DNA of 10,761 nt, from positions 1 through 10,761 of the forward strand of contig JAEZXM010000204.1 of assembly GCA_023419875.1 (NCBI GenBank), written 5' to 3'. Both the position numbers and the translations under genes were made by a program. This document shows, piece by piece, positions 1 to 6,689 of this stretch. The stretch comes from Pseudomonadota bacterium. GTDB taxonomy: Bacteria > Myxococcota > Myxococcia > Myxococcales > Anaeromyxobacteraceae. The notes beneath the pieces were generated by a model that ran no database searches, was not told the DNA's origin, and worked only from the letters and a program-made list of their open reading frames with translations. The first letter of the stretch is position 1. The number at the start of each line of letters is the position of its first letter.

Positions 1-993
1 GCTCAGCGAGAGGGTGCGTTCCTCCTGCCAGCTGAACACGTGCTCGAGGTCCTCGTCGCCCTGGAGCGGCCGGTGAGCGTCATGCGGGTTCCGAGGCGGC
101 CGGGCGAAGCGGTCGTTGTAGTCCCGCATGAACTCCGGCAGGAACGCGTTCCCGTCTTCCACGTCGGCGATATCGTGCAGCCGGAGCTCCTTTACGAGCC
201 GGTCCTGCAGCGTCTTGTGGACGCGCTCGACGCGACCCTTCGCCTGGGGCGAGTTCGCGCAGATGATGTCGATGTTGAGCTGGGCGAGAGCGCGGCCGAA
301 CTGGCTCATCCCGTGCGACCGACCGGTGGCGCCCTCGGCGTGGACCCGGAAGATGCTGTGCTTGTCACTGTAGAAGGCGATCGGCCGCCCGTGCCGCTTC
401 ACGTACGCGAGTGTCGACCTGAAGTAGTCGAAGGCCGACTCGGACGGCACGAATCGGAGCTCCATGAGCTTGCCTGTGGCGTCGTCCACGTAGACGAGCA
501 ACGTGCACCGGGGACCGCGGCGCTCGAACCAGTCGTGGTCGCAGCCGTCGATCTGGACGAGCTCGCCGTAGCAGTCGCGGCGGTACCGCGGTTGGTGGAT
601 GTCGCGGGCGCGCTCGCGCCGGGTGGTCCAGAGACCAGCCGCGGCGAGCCACTTGCGGAGCGTCTCCCGGCCGACGCGGAGGTCATGGAGCTCGAGGAGC
701 TTCTCCTGGGCCAGGGTGGGTCCGAAGTCGGCGTAGTGTTCGCGGACGATCGCCAGGGCGCGCTCGCGGATCTCGTCCGGCAGCCGGTGGTTGCTTGGGC
801 GGCCGCGCTGGAGCGAGACCAGCCCCGAGGGCCCGCGCTGCCCGTACCGCACGCAGAGCCGGTGCACCTGGCGCCCGGAGAGCCCGAGCAGCTCGCCGGC
901 CTTCGCCTTCGTCAGCCTGTGCTCCAGGATCCGCCGAACCACGTCGACACGATCGATCTCTCGCGTGCTCATCGTGACCAGCTCCAGAGCCAT
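1..993 (-). CDS. ISNCY/IS1202-type DDE transposase, C-terminus cut by window
   Basis: 331 in-frame codons are visible with no stop before the window edge. Residues 8-60 form a helix-turn-helix (KAKAGELLGLSGRQVHRL) of the kind found at the front of ISNCY transposases, followed by a basic linker (RGRPSNHR). An integrase-core (rve) domain covers about 140-300. The likely catalytic triad is D149 (in QIDGCDHDWFE), D210 (in AFYSDKHSIFR) and E256 (in NSPQAKGRVERVHKTLQDR). The block GNAFLPEFMRDYNDRFA near 281-297 is also typical of this family. The ATG at 993 is preferred because GGAGG lies 7 nt upstream; an in-frame ATG at 972 is the alternative. The family usually runs to about 430-480 residues, so roughly 100 residues should lie outside. 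The visible reading frame is intact, so the gene may be active. IS481-type transposases share the fold, but the motif wording fits ISNCY better. Confidence 0.88.
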   Translation of the reverse strand, partial: MALELVTMSTREIDRVDVVRRILEHRLTKAKAGELLGLSGRQVHRLCVRYGQRGPSGLVSLQRGRPSNHRLPDEIRERALAIVREHYADFGPTLAQEKLLELHDLRVGRETLRKWLAAAGLWTTRRERARDIHQPRYRRDCYGELVQIDGCDHDWFERRGPRCTLLVYVDDATGKLMELRFVPSESAFDYFRSTLAYVKRHGRPIAFYSDKHSIFRVHAEGATGRSHGMSQFGRALAQLNIDIICANSPQAKGRVERVHKTLQDRLVKELRLHDIADVEDGNAFLPEFMRDYNDRFARPPRNPHDAHRPLQGDEDLEHVFSWQEERTLSLS

Positions 994-1008
994 GGCGTCG
1001 CCTCCGGA

Positions 1009-1023
1009 GCGGGACAGTCCCGC
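1009..1023. repeat. Near-perfect palindrome in transposase leader
   Basis: GCGGGAC-A-GTCCCGC has 7-bp arms around one base and lies 15 bp upstream of the transposase ATG, just before its ribosome-binding site. In the mRNA a one-base loop is sterically poor, so it reads better as a DNA-level protein site, or as a stem that opens to a larger loop. It may limit transposase expression or bind the transposase; neither is shown. Confidence 0.5.
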
Positions 1024-1030
1024 ACGGGGC

Positions 1031-1074
1031 GGACATCTCTACTTGGCTGGAACCGGACATTCCTACGTGGCTGC
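1031..1074 (+). repeat. Two direct repeats at the IS end, likely transposase-binding sites
   Basis: Copy one (1031-1050) reads GGACATCTCTACTTGGCTGG and copy two (1055-1074) reads GGACATTCCTACGTGGCTGC. They match at 16 of 20 positions and are spaced 24 bp start to start, a little over two helical turns, so both lie on roughly the same face. The outer copy ends 4 bp inside the presumed IS boundary. Repeated motifs of this kind at IS ends usually bind the transposase. The matching far end is outside the window. Confidence 0.65.
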
Positions 1075-1084
1075 TACACGAGTA

Positions 1085-1112
1085 CCGTCCGATAATGTAT
1101 CTTATGGAAACT
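1085..1112 (+). other. dif-like Xer recombination site
   Basis: The 28-bp site has a left arm CCGTCCGATAA, a 6-bp centre TGTATC and a right arm TTATGGAAACT. This is the 11-6-11 layout of bacterial dif. Against the E. coli dif sequence as I remember it, the core from ATAA through the centre to TTATG matches at 14 of 15 positions, and about 18 of 28 overall. The right arm (TTATG...AA.T) looks like the XerD side and the left arm like the XerC side. The site is strikingly AT-rich in a very GC-rich region and lies in a non-coding gap between the merR stop and the IS. It could be the chromosomal dif or a second, mobile-type Xer site. No other such site is seen in the window. Confidence 0.6.
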
Positions 1113-1132
1113 CGGCGTCAGGCAGGCCGCGC

Positions 1133-1633
1133 TCACATCCGCGACGGATCCGACTTCCCCCCGTGACCGCAGCATCCGCTCTGGCGCGCGAGCACCCGCA
1201 AGATCCGCGGCGCGTGCTCGACCTCTGCGACGGCGCACGCGCACAGCTCCGCGCCCTTCGCACCCAGCCCTGCGCCGAGGCTCTCCACCGCGTCGGCCAG
1301 CTCCTTGCGCAACCGCCGGAGCCGCTCGAGCCGGCGCTGCGCCTGCTCGAGGTGCCCGGCAAGCACCTGCTGGAACCGGAGCGCGAACTCCGCGGCGGTG
1401 TGGCACCCGTTCCGGATCTCCAGCACCGACCGGATCTCGCAGAGCGACAGCCCGAGCTCACGCAGGTCGGTGATGAGCCGGAGACGCTCGAGGTCATCGG
1501 GTGTGTAGCGGCGGTGGCCGCCCTCGCTCACCACGGCGGGCCTGAGCAGCCCCTCCTCCTCGTAGAAGCGGATCGTCCGGACCGTGTTGCCCGTCGCCCG
1601 CGCGAGGTCTCCCGAGGAGAGGTCGGCGTCCAT
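1133..1633 (-). CDS. MerR-family regulator with cysteine-bearing C-terminus
   Basis: 166 residues from the ATG at 1633. An alternative GTG start at 1642 would add three residues; neither has a clear ribosome-binding site. The N-terminal winged helix-turn-helix is classic MerR: LSSGDLARATGNTVRTIRFY, EEEGLLRP and GGHRRYTPDDLERLRLI fill about residues 4-53. A long dimerisation coiled coil follows (about 75-125, rich in Leu/Arg/Glu). The C-terminal part carries ELCACAVAEVEHAPRIL and ends near SGCCGHGG, giving a cluster of Cys and His in the region where ZntR/CueR-type MerR proteins bind metal. The spacing does not match those proteins closely, so the metal-sensing role is inference. It lies downstream of the binding-protein gene on the same strand but seems to have its own promoter. 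Its stop is about 20 bp from the dif-like site. Confidence 0.88.
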   Translation of the reverse strand: MDADLSSGDLARATGNTVRTIRFYEEEGLLRPAVVSEGGHRRYTPDDLERLRLITDLRELGLSLCEIRSVLEIRNGCHTAAEFALRFQQVLAGHLEQAQRRLERLRRLRKELADAVESLGAGLGAKGAELCACAVAEVEHAPRILRVLARQSGCCGHGGKSDPSRM

Positions 1634-1650
1634 GCCCGGCACAGGTAATT

Positions 1651-1670
1651 GCCCGTTCGGGCGAAGTCAA
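1651..1670 (-). promoter_or_regulatory. Candidate merR promoter with palindrome
   Basis: On the minus strand TTGACT (1670-1665) is a good -35 box. It is followed by the palindrome GCCCG-AA-CGGGC (1662-1651), which would lie between the -35 and -10 boxes, where MerR proteins bind in their target promoters. No convincing -10 box is visible; TACCTG 17 bp downstream is the best and it is weak. Autoregulation of merR is therefore plausible but unproven. Confidence 0.35.
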
Positions 1671-1701
1671 CGCGGAGCGGATCGGGCCTGGGAACGACCT
1701 T

Positions 1702-2586
1702 TCAGGACGGACGAACGCGCTGCTCTTGCCAGGCGCGGACCCGCTCGTTCGACCGGAACAGCGAGGTCTGCAGGACGGTCCGCTCCAGGCACGGCTCACC
1801 GGCCAGGACCGCGAGAAGGTTCAGCGCCGTGGGCCGTCCGGGCGGCGGGTTCATGAGGGTCGCCGCGAGCTTGCCTTGCATCACCATCGAGAGCCCCTGC
1901 CCCCTGATCGCGTCCACGCCGGTGACGAGCAGCTGCGCGTCGCGGCCGGCCTCGCGCGCTGCGTCGAGCGCGCCGCGGGCCATCTCGTCGTTGTGACAGA
2001 AGACGGCCTCCGGCCCGGGATTGCGGGAGAGCCACCGCGCGAACGCATCGCGCGCCGGGCCGTACTGCCAGCCTCCCGGGACCGAGTCGATGATCCGGAT
2101 CCCGCTGTGCGCGGCGATCGCCTCGCGAAACCCCTGAGACCGCAGGCCCGGCACGTTCGAGTCGACGCCGGTGATCTCGAGCACGTCCACCCGGCCTCCG
2201 CTCACCTCCGCGAAGAACTCGCCCATCCGGCGGCCCATCTGGCGGTTGTCTGGGAGGATGACGGACCGGTAGAGGTCCGGGGCGCCGAGGTCGTCGCCCA
2301 CGACGAGAACGGGAATCCCACTCGATCGGTACTTCCGCAGCAGCGGCTTCGCCTCGTCGACCCCGGTCGGCGCCAGGACCAGCGCATCCACCCCGTCGGC
2401 CAGGAAGGTCTCCAGGGCCCGGGCCTGCTCCGCTGCGCTTCCGCGGGAGTCGGCGAAGTGGAGCTCCACGGCCCCGCGGCCGCGTTCAGCGACGCCGGCC
2501 TCGAGGTCCTCCTTGAGCTGCGCGCCCCAGGGCTGCCCCTCCAGCGCCTGGACGACGCCGACGACCTTGCGCTCGAGCGGAATCAC
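1702..2586 (-). CDS. Sugar-type periplasmic-binding-protein-like protein without signal peptide
   Basis: 294 residues from the GTG at 2586. It has the fold pattern of type I periplasmic binding proteins / LacI-type effector domains (Peripla_BP_4). This begins with VVGVVQALEGQPWGAQLKED, then ALETFLADGVDALVLAPTG, GIPVLVVGDDL, a cross-over near PGLRSQGFREAI, AVFCHNDEMARGALDAAREAG and LLVTGVDAIRGQGLSMVMQG. These are the usual two lobes with a ligand cleft. Members normally carry a signal peptide and work with an ABC importer, but here the mature-like domain starts within about 10 residues of the start and no transporter genes are near. A longer GTG start at 2655 adds only an Arg/Pro-rich stretch with poor codon use, so I reject it. 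It may act in the cytoplasm as a ligand sensor or carrier, or may be a decayed remnant. The ligand is unknown. Confidence 0.8.
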   Translation of the reverse strand: MIPLERKVVGVVQALEGQPWGAQLKEDLEAGVAERGRGAVELHFADSRGSAAEQARALETFLADGVDALVLAPTGVDEAKPLLRKYRSSGIPVLVVGDDLGAPDLYRSVILPDNRQMGRRMGEFFAEVSGGRVDVLEITGVDSNVPGLRSQGFREAIAAHSGIRIIDSVPGGWQYGPARDAFARWLSRNPGPEAVFCHNDEMARGALDAAREAGRDAQLLVTGVDAIRGQGLSMVMQGKLAATLMNPPPGRPTALNLLAVLAGEPCLERTVLQTSLFRSNERVRAWQEQRVRPS

Positions 2587-2603
2587 GGAAGAAGTCCGGG
2601 CGC

Positions 2604-2632
2604 ATTCTGCGCGATCACCCCGGCGAGGCCAA
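2604..2632 (-). promoter_or_regulatory. Weak sigma70-like promoter candidate for the binding-protein gene
   Basis: In the 120-bp gap after the hydratase gene, TTGGCC (2632-2627) and CAGAAT (2609-2604) are separated by 17 bp on the minus strand, 17 bp upstream of the GTG start. Both boxes are imperfect. Read-through from the hydratase gene is the alternative. Codon use in all three minus-strand frames of this gap looks non-coding. Confidence 0.25.
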
Positions 2633-2706
2633 GGACGGAAAGTACGTCCCGCCACGCAGCGGTCGGCGCCGCGCGCGGGCCCGAGACGGGCTGCGGCGGG
2701 ATGTCG

Positions 2707-3486
2707 TCAGCTGCCGGTGAACCGAGGCGGCCGCTTCTCCAGGAACGCGCGGATCCCCTCCTGCGTGTCGCCGGAGGCGAAGAGCTTCGCGAAGGCCTCG
2801 CGCTCGAGCGTCTTCGCCTCCGCGAGCGGAAGGTCGGCCCCGGCGCGCACGAGCCGCTTCACCGCGGCGATCGCGAGCGGGCCGCGGGAGAGGATCGTCC
2901 GGGCCACCGCGCGGGCGTGCGCCACGAGCTTCTCAAGCGGGAGCACGTCGAGGACGAGGCCCAGCTCTCGAGCGCGAGCGGCGTCCACGGGTGCGCCGGT
3001 GAGCAGGATCTCGAGCGCCCGCATCGGCCCGATCCGGCGCGGCAGCCGTTGCGTCCCGCCGAAGCCAGGGATGATGCCCAGGTTCACCTCCGGTTGACCG
3101 AACCGCGCCTGCGGGCTCGCGTAGACGAGATCGCAGGCCAGGGCGAGCTCGCTTCCTCCGCCGAGCGCGAACCCGTTGACGGCGGCGATCGTGGGCCCCG
3201 CGAGCCGCTCCAGCCGGTCGAACAGGGCGTGGCCGCGCTCCGCGAAGGCGAGGGCCTCCGCCGGGCCCATCCCCTCCATGGCCGAGAGGTCCGCCCCGGC
3301 GACGAAGGCCCGGTCGCCCGCCCCGGTGAGCACGATGGCTCGCGCCGCCCCGCGCTCGACCTCCCCGATCACCTGGTCCAGCTCTTCGAGCGTCCGGGCG
3401 TCGAGCGCGTTCAGGACCTCCGGGCGATCGACGGTGACGAGCCCTACCCCGTCCTCGACCTCCAACCGCACCCGCTCGCGCGCCAT
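2707..3486 (-). CDS. Enoyl-CoA hydratase (crotonase family)
   Basis: 259 residues, the normal length for a single-domain crotonase. The enzyme adds water reversibly across the double bond of 2-enoyl-CoA (crotonyl-CoA type) to give 3-hydroxyacyl-CoA in the cytoplasm. The oxyanion-hole segments are FVAGADLSAM (about 61-70) and NGFALGGGSELALACD (about 104-119). Both catalytic glutamates of true hydratases are present: E113 in GGGSELA and E133 in FGQPEVNLGIIPGFGGTQRL. This argues against isomerase-only or other crotonase subfamilies. The ATG at 3486 lies 4 bp after the stop of the upstream dehydrogenase, so the two genes are surely co-transcribed, and the products act in consecutive steps. This is the Crt/FadB-like half-pathway of short-chain fatty acyl-CoA metabolism. 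Chain-length preference and direction (oxidation or butyrate-type reduction) cannot be read from the sequence. Confidence 0.93.
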   Translation of the reverse strand: MARERVRLEVEDGVGLVTVDRPEVLNALDARTLEELDQVIGEVERGAARAIVLTGAGDRAFVAGADLSAMEGMGPAEALAFAERGHALFDRLERLAGPTIAAVNGFALGGGSELALACDLVYASPQARFGQPEVNLGIIPGFGGTQRLPRRIGPMRALEILLTGAPVDAARARELGLVLDVLPLEKLVAHARAVARTILSRGPLAIAAVKRLVRAGADLPLAEAKTLEREAFAKLFASGDTQEGIRAFLEKRPPRFTGS

Positions 3487-3490
3487 GTGG

Positions 3491-4345
3491 TCACCCTTCG
3501 TGAACGAAGAAACCGCGCCCGCTCTTCCGGCCCGTCCACCCCGCGGCGACGTACTGCCGGAGGAGCGGCGCCGGCCGGTACTTGTCCTCGCCCAGCTCGC
3601 GGTGGAGCACCTCGCAGATCGCCAGGATCGTATCGAGCCCGATCAGGTCGGCGAGCGCGAGCGGGCCCATCGGGTGGTTGAGGCCGAGCCGGACGGCGGT
3701 GTCGATGTCCTCCGCGGACGCGAGTCCCTCCTGGAGCGCGAAGCACGCCTCGTTGAGGAGCGGGACGAGGATCCGGTTCACGATGAAGCCGGGCGTGTCG
3801 CGCGAGGTGACGACCGTCTTGCCGAGCCGCTCACCCAGCGCCACGGCGGCGGCGCAGGTCGCGTCGGACGTCTGGAGGCCCCGCGTCACCTCCAGGAGCT
3901 GCATCACCGGAACCGGGTTGAAGAAGTGCATGCCCACGACCTGCGCCGAGCGGCGGGTGGCGGCGGCGAGCTTCGTGATGGAGATGGAGCTGGTGTTGCT
4001 CGCGAGGATCGCCTCCGGCCCGAGGAGGCCGTCGAGCTCGGCGAAGACCGACCGTTTCGCGCCTTCGTCCTCGACGATCGCCTCGATCGCCAGATCGGCG
4101 CGGGCGCAGTCGGCGAGCGAGCCGGCCGGACGGATGCGCCCGAGGATGGCGTCTCGCTCGGCCCCGGCCAGCTTCCCCTTCTCCACCAGCTTCCCCAGCG
4201 TCGCCCCGAGCCGCTCGAGCGATCGCCGCACGAGCTCCGGCGCGGCATCCGCGAGCACGACGTCGATCCCGGCCTGTGCCGCGACCTGGGCGATCCCGGT
4301 CCCCATCTGCCCCGCCCCGACGACTGCGAGCACCTTCGTCTCCAT
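3491..4345 (-). CDS. hbd: 3-hydroxybutyryl-CoA dehydrogenase
   Basis: 284 residues, the typical length of stand-alone Hbd. It oxidises 3-hydroxyacyl-CoA to 3-ketoacyl-CoA, or runs in reverse, with NAD(P). The N-terminal Rossmann fold starts at once with VVGAGQMGTGIAQ (residues 8-20). The catalytic set is complete: S119 in SNTSSIS, H140 in GMHFFNPVP, E152 in LLEVTRG and N190 in GFIVNRIL. The spacings match those of known 3-hydroxyacyl-CoA dehydrogenases. The C-terminal dimerisation domain is intact (LGLNHPMGPLALADLIGLD, then GRKSGRGFF near the end). The start at 4345 is fixed by GGAGG 6 nt upstream; an ATG at 4349 lies too close to that site. It is the first gene of the operon and is divergent from the histidine kinase. 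Thiolase and acyl-CoA dehydrogenase partners are not in the window. Confidence 0.95.
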   Translation of the reverse strand: METKVLAVVGAGQMGTGIAQVAAQAGIDVVLADAAPELVRRSLERLGATLGKLVEKGKLAGAERDAILGRIRPAGSLADCARADLAIEAIVEDEGAKRSVFAELDGLLGPEAILASNTSSISITKLAAATRRSAQVVGMHFFNPVPVMQLLEVTRGLQTSDATCAAAVALGERLGKTVVTSRDTPGFIVNRILVPLLNEACFALQEGLASAEDIDTAVRLGLNHPMGPLALADLIGLDTILAICEVLHRELGEDKYRPAPLLRQYVAAGWTGRKSGRGFFVHEG

Positions 4346-4363
4346 GCATGGCCTCCAGGGCGT

Positions 4364-4392
4364 GCTTAAGAACCGGCCGAGTCCCTTGTCAA
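4364..4392 (-). promoter_or_regulatory. Candidate promoter of the hbd-hydratase operon
   Basis: A perfect TTGACA (4392-4387) on the minus strand lies 42 bp upstream of the hbd ATG, in the 110-bp gap shared with the divergent kinase gene. At the right distance there is only the A/T-richer patch TTCTTAAG (about 4372-4365), a weak -10 match, so an activator may be needed. No clear promoter for the kinase is seen in the same gap. Confidence 0.45.
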
Positions 4393-4455
4393 CGAGCGCT
4401 GGGGCGTGGGACGATCGCCACGACCCGCGGCCCAGGACGCGATCGCGGCGCCCCG

Positions 4456-6660
4456 ATGCAGCGCACCCTTCGAGAGATCGCCCGCGACGCCGCCCGGATC
4501 GCCAGCGCGCCGCTCGTGCAGATCCTCGTGCTCCGCCGGCGCGGCGAGGACGTCGAGGCGGAGACGCTGGTCGTGGACGGGCTCGCCTCGGGGAGCGGCT
4601 CCCCCAAGCCGCGGGTGGCGGAGCTCCTCGCCGCGTCGCCCGGCCACGGGCCCGCGCTCCGCCTCCTCGACCCGAACTCCCCGCCTCGGATCCTCGCCCC
4701 GTGCGAGCCGGCGCTGGCCGAGCTCCTCTGGCTCGGGGTCGAGCCCGGCGCCGCCGCCCTCCAGTCGATCTTCCTCCGCCTCGCCGCCCGGCCCGGTGAG
4801 GTGAAGGTGCTGCGGATCGTGCTGCCCGGCCGGCAGCGGGCCGCGGCGCTCCGGTCGCTCGACGCCCTCGGCCAGTTCGTGGCCGCGCGTCTCGAGGCGG
4901 AGAGCTTCCGCCGCGAGATCGTCGGCCGCGACGCGATGTACCGGGTCTTCCAGGAGGGCGCGGGCGAGGCGATCCTGGTCGTGGACGCCGAGAACGGCCA
5001 GGTGCTCGAGGGCAACCAGAGCCTGTGCGAGCTCATCGGCCGGACGCGGTCGGAGCTGCGGGGCCTCACCCTCGCCAAGCTCCTCGAGCACGCGACGCTC
5101 GACGCGGACGCGCTGCTCGCGCGGCTCCGCGGCGCCCGGGTGGTCCGGGAGGAGGAAGCCCGCCTTCGGCGGCGCCGCGGCGAACCGGTGCCCATCTCCC
5201 TCAGCGTCTCGCAGATCCAGCTCGAGGGGCGCCCGGTGCTGCACCTCATCGCACGCGACGTGACCCGGGAACGCCGCGCGCTCGCCGAGCTCAAGGCCGC
5301 GCGCGACACGCTCGCCGCGCTGCACCTCGCGGGCGCGCACCTCATGGTGGAGACCGACGAGCTCGGCATGTTCGGCGTGCTGGCGCGGGAGCTCGGCCGG
5401 CTCGGCTTCCAGTGCGGCGTGCTCGCCCCGGCGCTCGACGGCACCTCGATGCTCACCTGGCGCTACCTGTCGTTCCCGCTGCCGGTCCGGAGCGCGATCG
5501 ATCGCGCCCTCGGCCGGCCGCTCGCCTCGATCCGCGTGGACCCTCTCGACGCGCCCCTCGTCCGCCGCTGCCTCGCCGAGCGCCGCACCGTCCACACCGA
5601 CCAGCCCCGCCGCGCGGTGGCCGAGCTGTTCGGAGCGCCCGGTGAGCGCGAGGTCCGGCGCGTCTACCGGCTCATCCGCATCCGCCGGGTGATCCTGGCG
5701 CCGCTCCGGAGCGAGGGCCGGCCGGTGGCGGTGCTGGCGGTGGGCTCGCCGCGGCTGCGCAAGGGCGACCCGGAGGCGATCGACGCGTTCGCGCTCCAGG
5801 CGTCGATCGCCCTGGAGAAGGCCCGGCTCTTCGCGGCCCTCCGCGAGGAGCGGGCGCGCCTGGAGAGCGAGGTGGCCCGGCGGACGGCGGAGCTCACCCG
5901 GGCGGTGAAGGCGCTCGAGGAGGCGGACCGGCGAAAGGACAACTTCCTCGCCAACATCTCGCACGAGCTCCGCACCCCGCTCGTCACCATCCTCGGCTAC
6001 TCCGAGCTCCTCCTCGCGGAGAAGCTCGGGGAGATCGGCGCCCGCCAGCGCGGCGCGCTGCAGGTGATCGGCCAGAGCGGCCGCCGCCTCCGGCAGTTCA
6101 TCGACGAGCTCCTCGAGCTCTCGCGCCACGAGCTGACGAAGGAGTCCTACGCCTTCGCGCCGATCGACGTCCCCGAGGTGCTCCGCCAGGCGATGCTCTC
6201 GCTCACCCCGCGTTGTGCCGAGCGCGGCGTCCGGCTCCGGATCCGCGTCGCCCCGGGCACGCCCGCCGCCTGGGGCGACCGCGACCGGATCCTCCAGGTG
6301 CTCGTGAACCTGCTCACCAACGCCGAGCGCCACAGCCCCGAGGGGAGCCTCATCCGGATCGCCGCCGCGTCCATCGCGCCCGGGCGGATCGAAGTGGCGG
6401 TGACCGACCACGGCTCGGGCATCCCCCCCGAGCACCTGGATCACATCTTCGACCGGCTGTACCAGGTGGACGACCAGTCCTACGGACCGTCGAAGGGGCT
6501 CGGGATCGGCCTCGCCATCGTCCGGAGCATCGTGGAGGCGCACGGGGGCGAGGTCCGCGTCCGTTCCAAGGTGGGCCGGGGCAGCTCGTTCCGGTTCAGC
6601 CTCCGCGCCACGCCCACGCCCGCCGACGTCGCCGCCCCGGGGGCCTCGGGCCGCGCCTGA
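4456..6660 (+). CDS. Soluble hybrid-sensor histidine kinase, GAF-like/PAS/GAF/HisKA/HATPase
   Basis: 734 residues with no membrane segment or signal peptide, so it senses a cytoplasmic cue. Domain order: a degenerate GAF-like N-terminus (about 1-150), a PAS domain (about 158-275, with GEAILVVDAENGQVLEGNQSL and the closing DVTRERRALAELK), a GAF domain (about 285-460), and a coiled-coil linker (about 460-495). HisKA follows with the phospho-accepting H503 in NISHELRTPL, then the ATPase domain. The N box is LVNLLTNAERHS (N618, N622), the G1 box is D651 in DHGSGIPPEH and the G2 box is GLGIGLAIV from 681, so all catalytic boxes are intact. No receiver domain or response-regulator gene adjoins it, making it an orphan kinase. 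The frame stays open far upstream, but ATG 4456 is where plausible domain sequence begins; no strong ribosome-binding site precedes it. The signal is unknown. Confidence 0.92.
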   Translation: MQRTLREIARDAARIASAPLVQILVLRRRGEDVEAETLVVDGLASGSGSPKPRVAELLAASPGHGPALRLLDPNSPPRILAPCEPALAELLWLGVEPGAAALQSIFLRLAARPGEVKVLRIVLPGRQRAAALRSLDALGQFVAARLEAESFRREIVGRDAMYRVFQEGAGEAILVVDAENGQVLEGNQSLCELIGRTRSELRGLTLAKLLEHATLDADALLARLRGARVVREEEARLRRRRGEPVPISLSVSQIQLEGRPVLHLIARDVTRERRALAELKAARDTLAALHLAGAHLMVETDELGMFGVLARELGRLGFQCGVLAPALDGTSMLTWRYLSFPLPVRSAIDRALGRPLASIRVDPLDAPLVRRCLAERRTVHTDQPRRAVAELFGAPGEREVRRVYRLIRIRRVILAPLRSEGRPVAVLAVGSPRLRKGDPEAIDAFALQASIALEKARLFAALREERARLESEVARRTAELTRAVKALEEADRRKDNFLANISHELRTPLVTILGYSELLLAEKLGEIGARQRGALQVIGQSGRRLRQFIDELLELSRHELTKESYAFAPIDVPEVLRQAMLSLTPRCAERGVRLRIRVAPGTPAAWGDRDRILQVLVNLLTNAERHSPEGSLIRIAAASIAPGRIEVAVTDHGSGIPPEHLDHIFDRLYQVDDQSYGPSKGLGIGLAIVRSIVEAHGGEVRVRSKVGRGSSFRFSLRATPTPADVAAPGASGRA

Positions 6661-6689
6661 GAACAGGAGCAGAATCCGCGCCCCCCGGC

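Larger units (their letters stand above)
1..1078 (-). mobile_element. Insertion sequence of the ISNCY/IS1202 type, one end only
   Basis: The element holds a transposase read toward the window edge, plus an upstream end with repeated motifs. The outer boundary is placed near 1078 because the minus strand there starts TGTAGCAGCC, a TGT start common for IS ends, and runs straight into the two end repeats. The true boundary could be 1-2 bp away. The opposite end lies outside the window, so total length, terminal inverted repeats and target duplication cannot be confirmed. Codon choice is less GC-extreme than in the neighbouring genes, as expected for an acquired element. A dif-like site lies 5-6 bp outside this end. 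IS1202-related elements of the ISAba32/ISAjo2 group are reported to insert beside Xer sites, which independently supports the assignment. Confidence 0.8.

Noticed and set aside
2587..2706. A small hydrophobic protein gene ending at the binding-protein GTG
   Set aside because: There is no start codon in a sensible place and its codons (CTT, GTA) are unlike the rest of the window. It is kept only as a possible remnant in the findings.
1726..3681. A 651-codon open frame on the plus strand across the binding-protein and hydratase genes
   Set aside because: It is opposite two genes with clear family motifs and has Arg/Pro-rich shadow composition and no domains.
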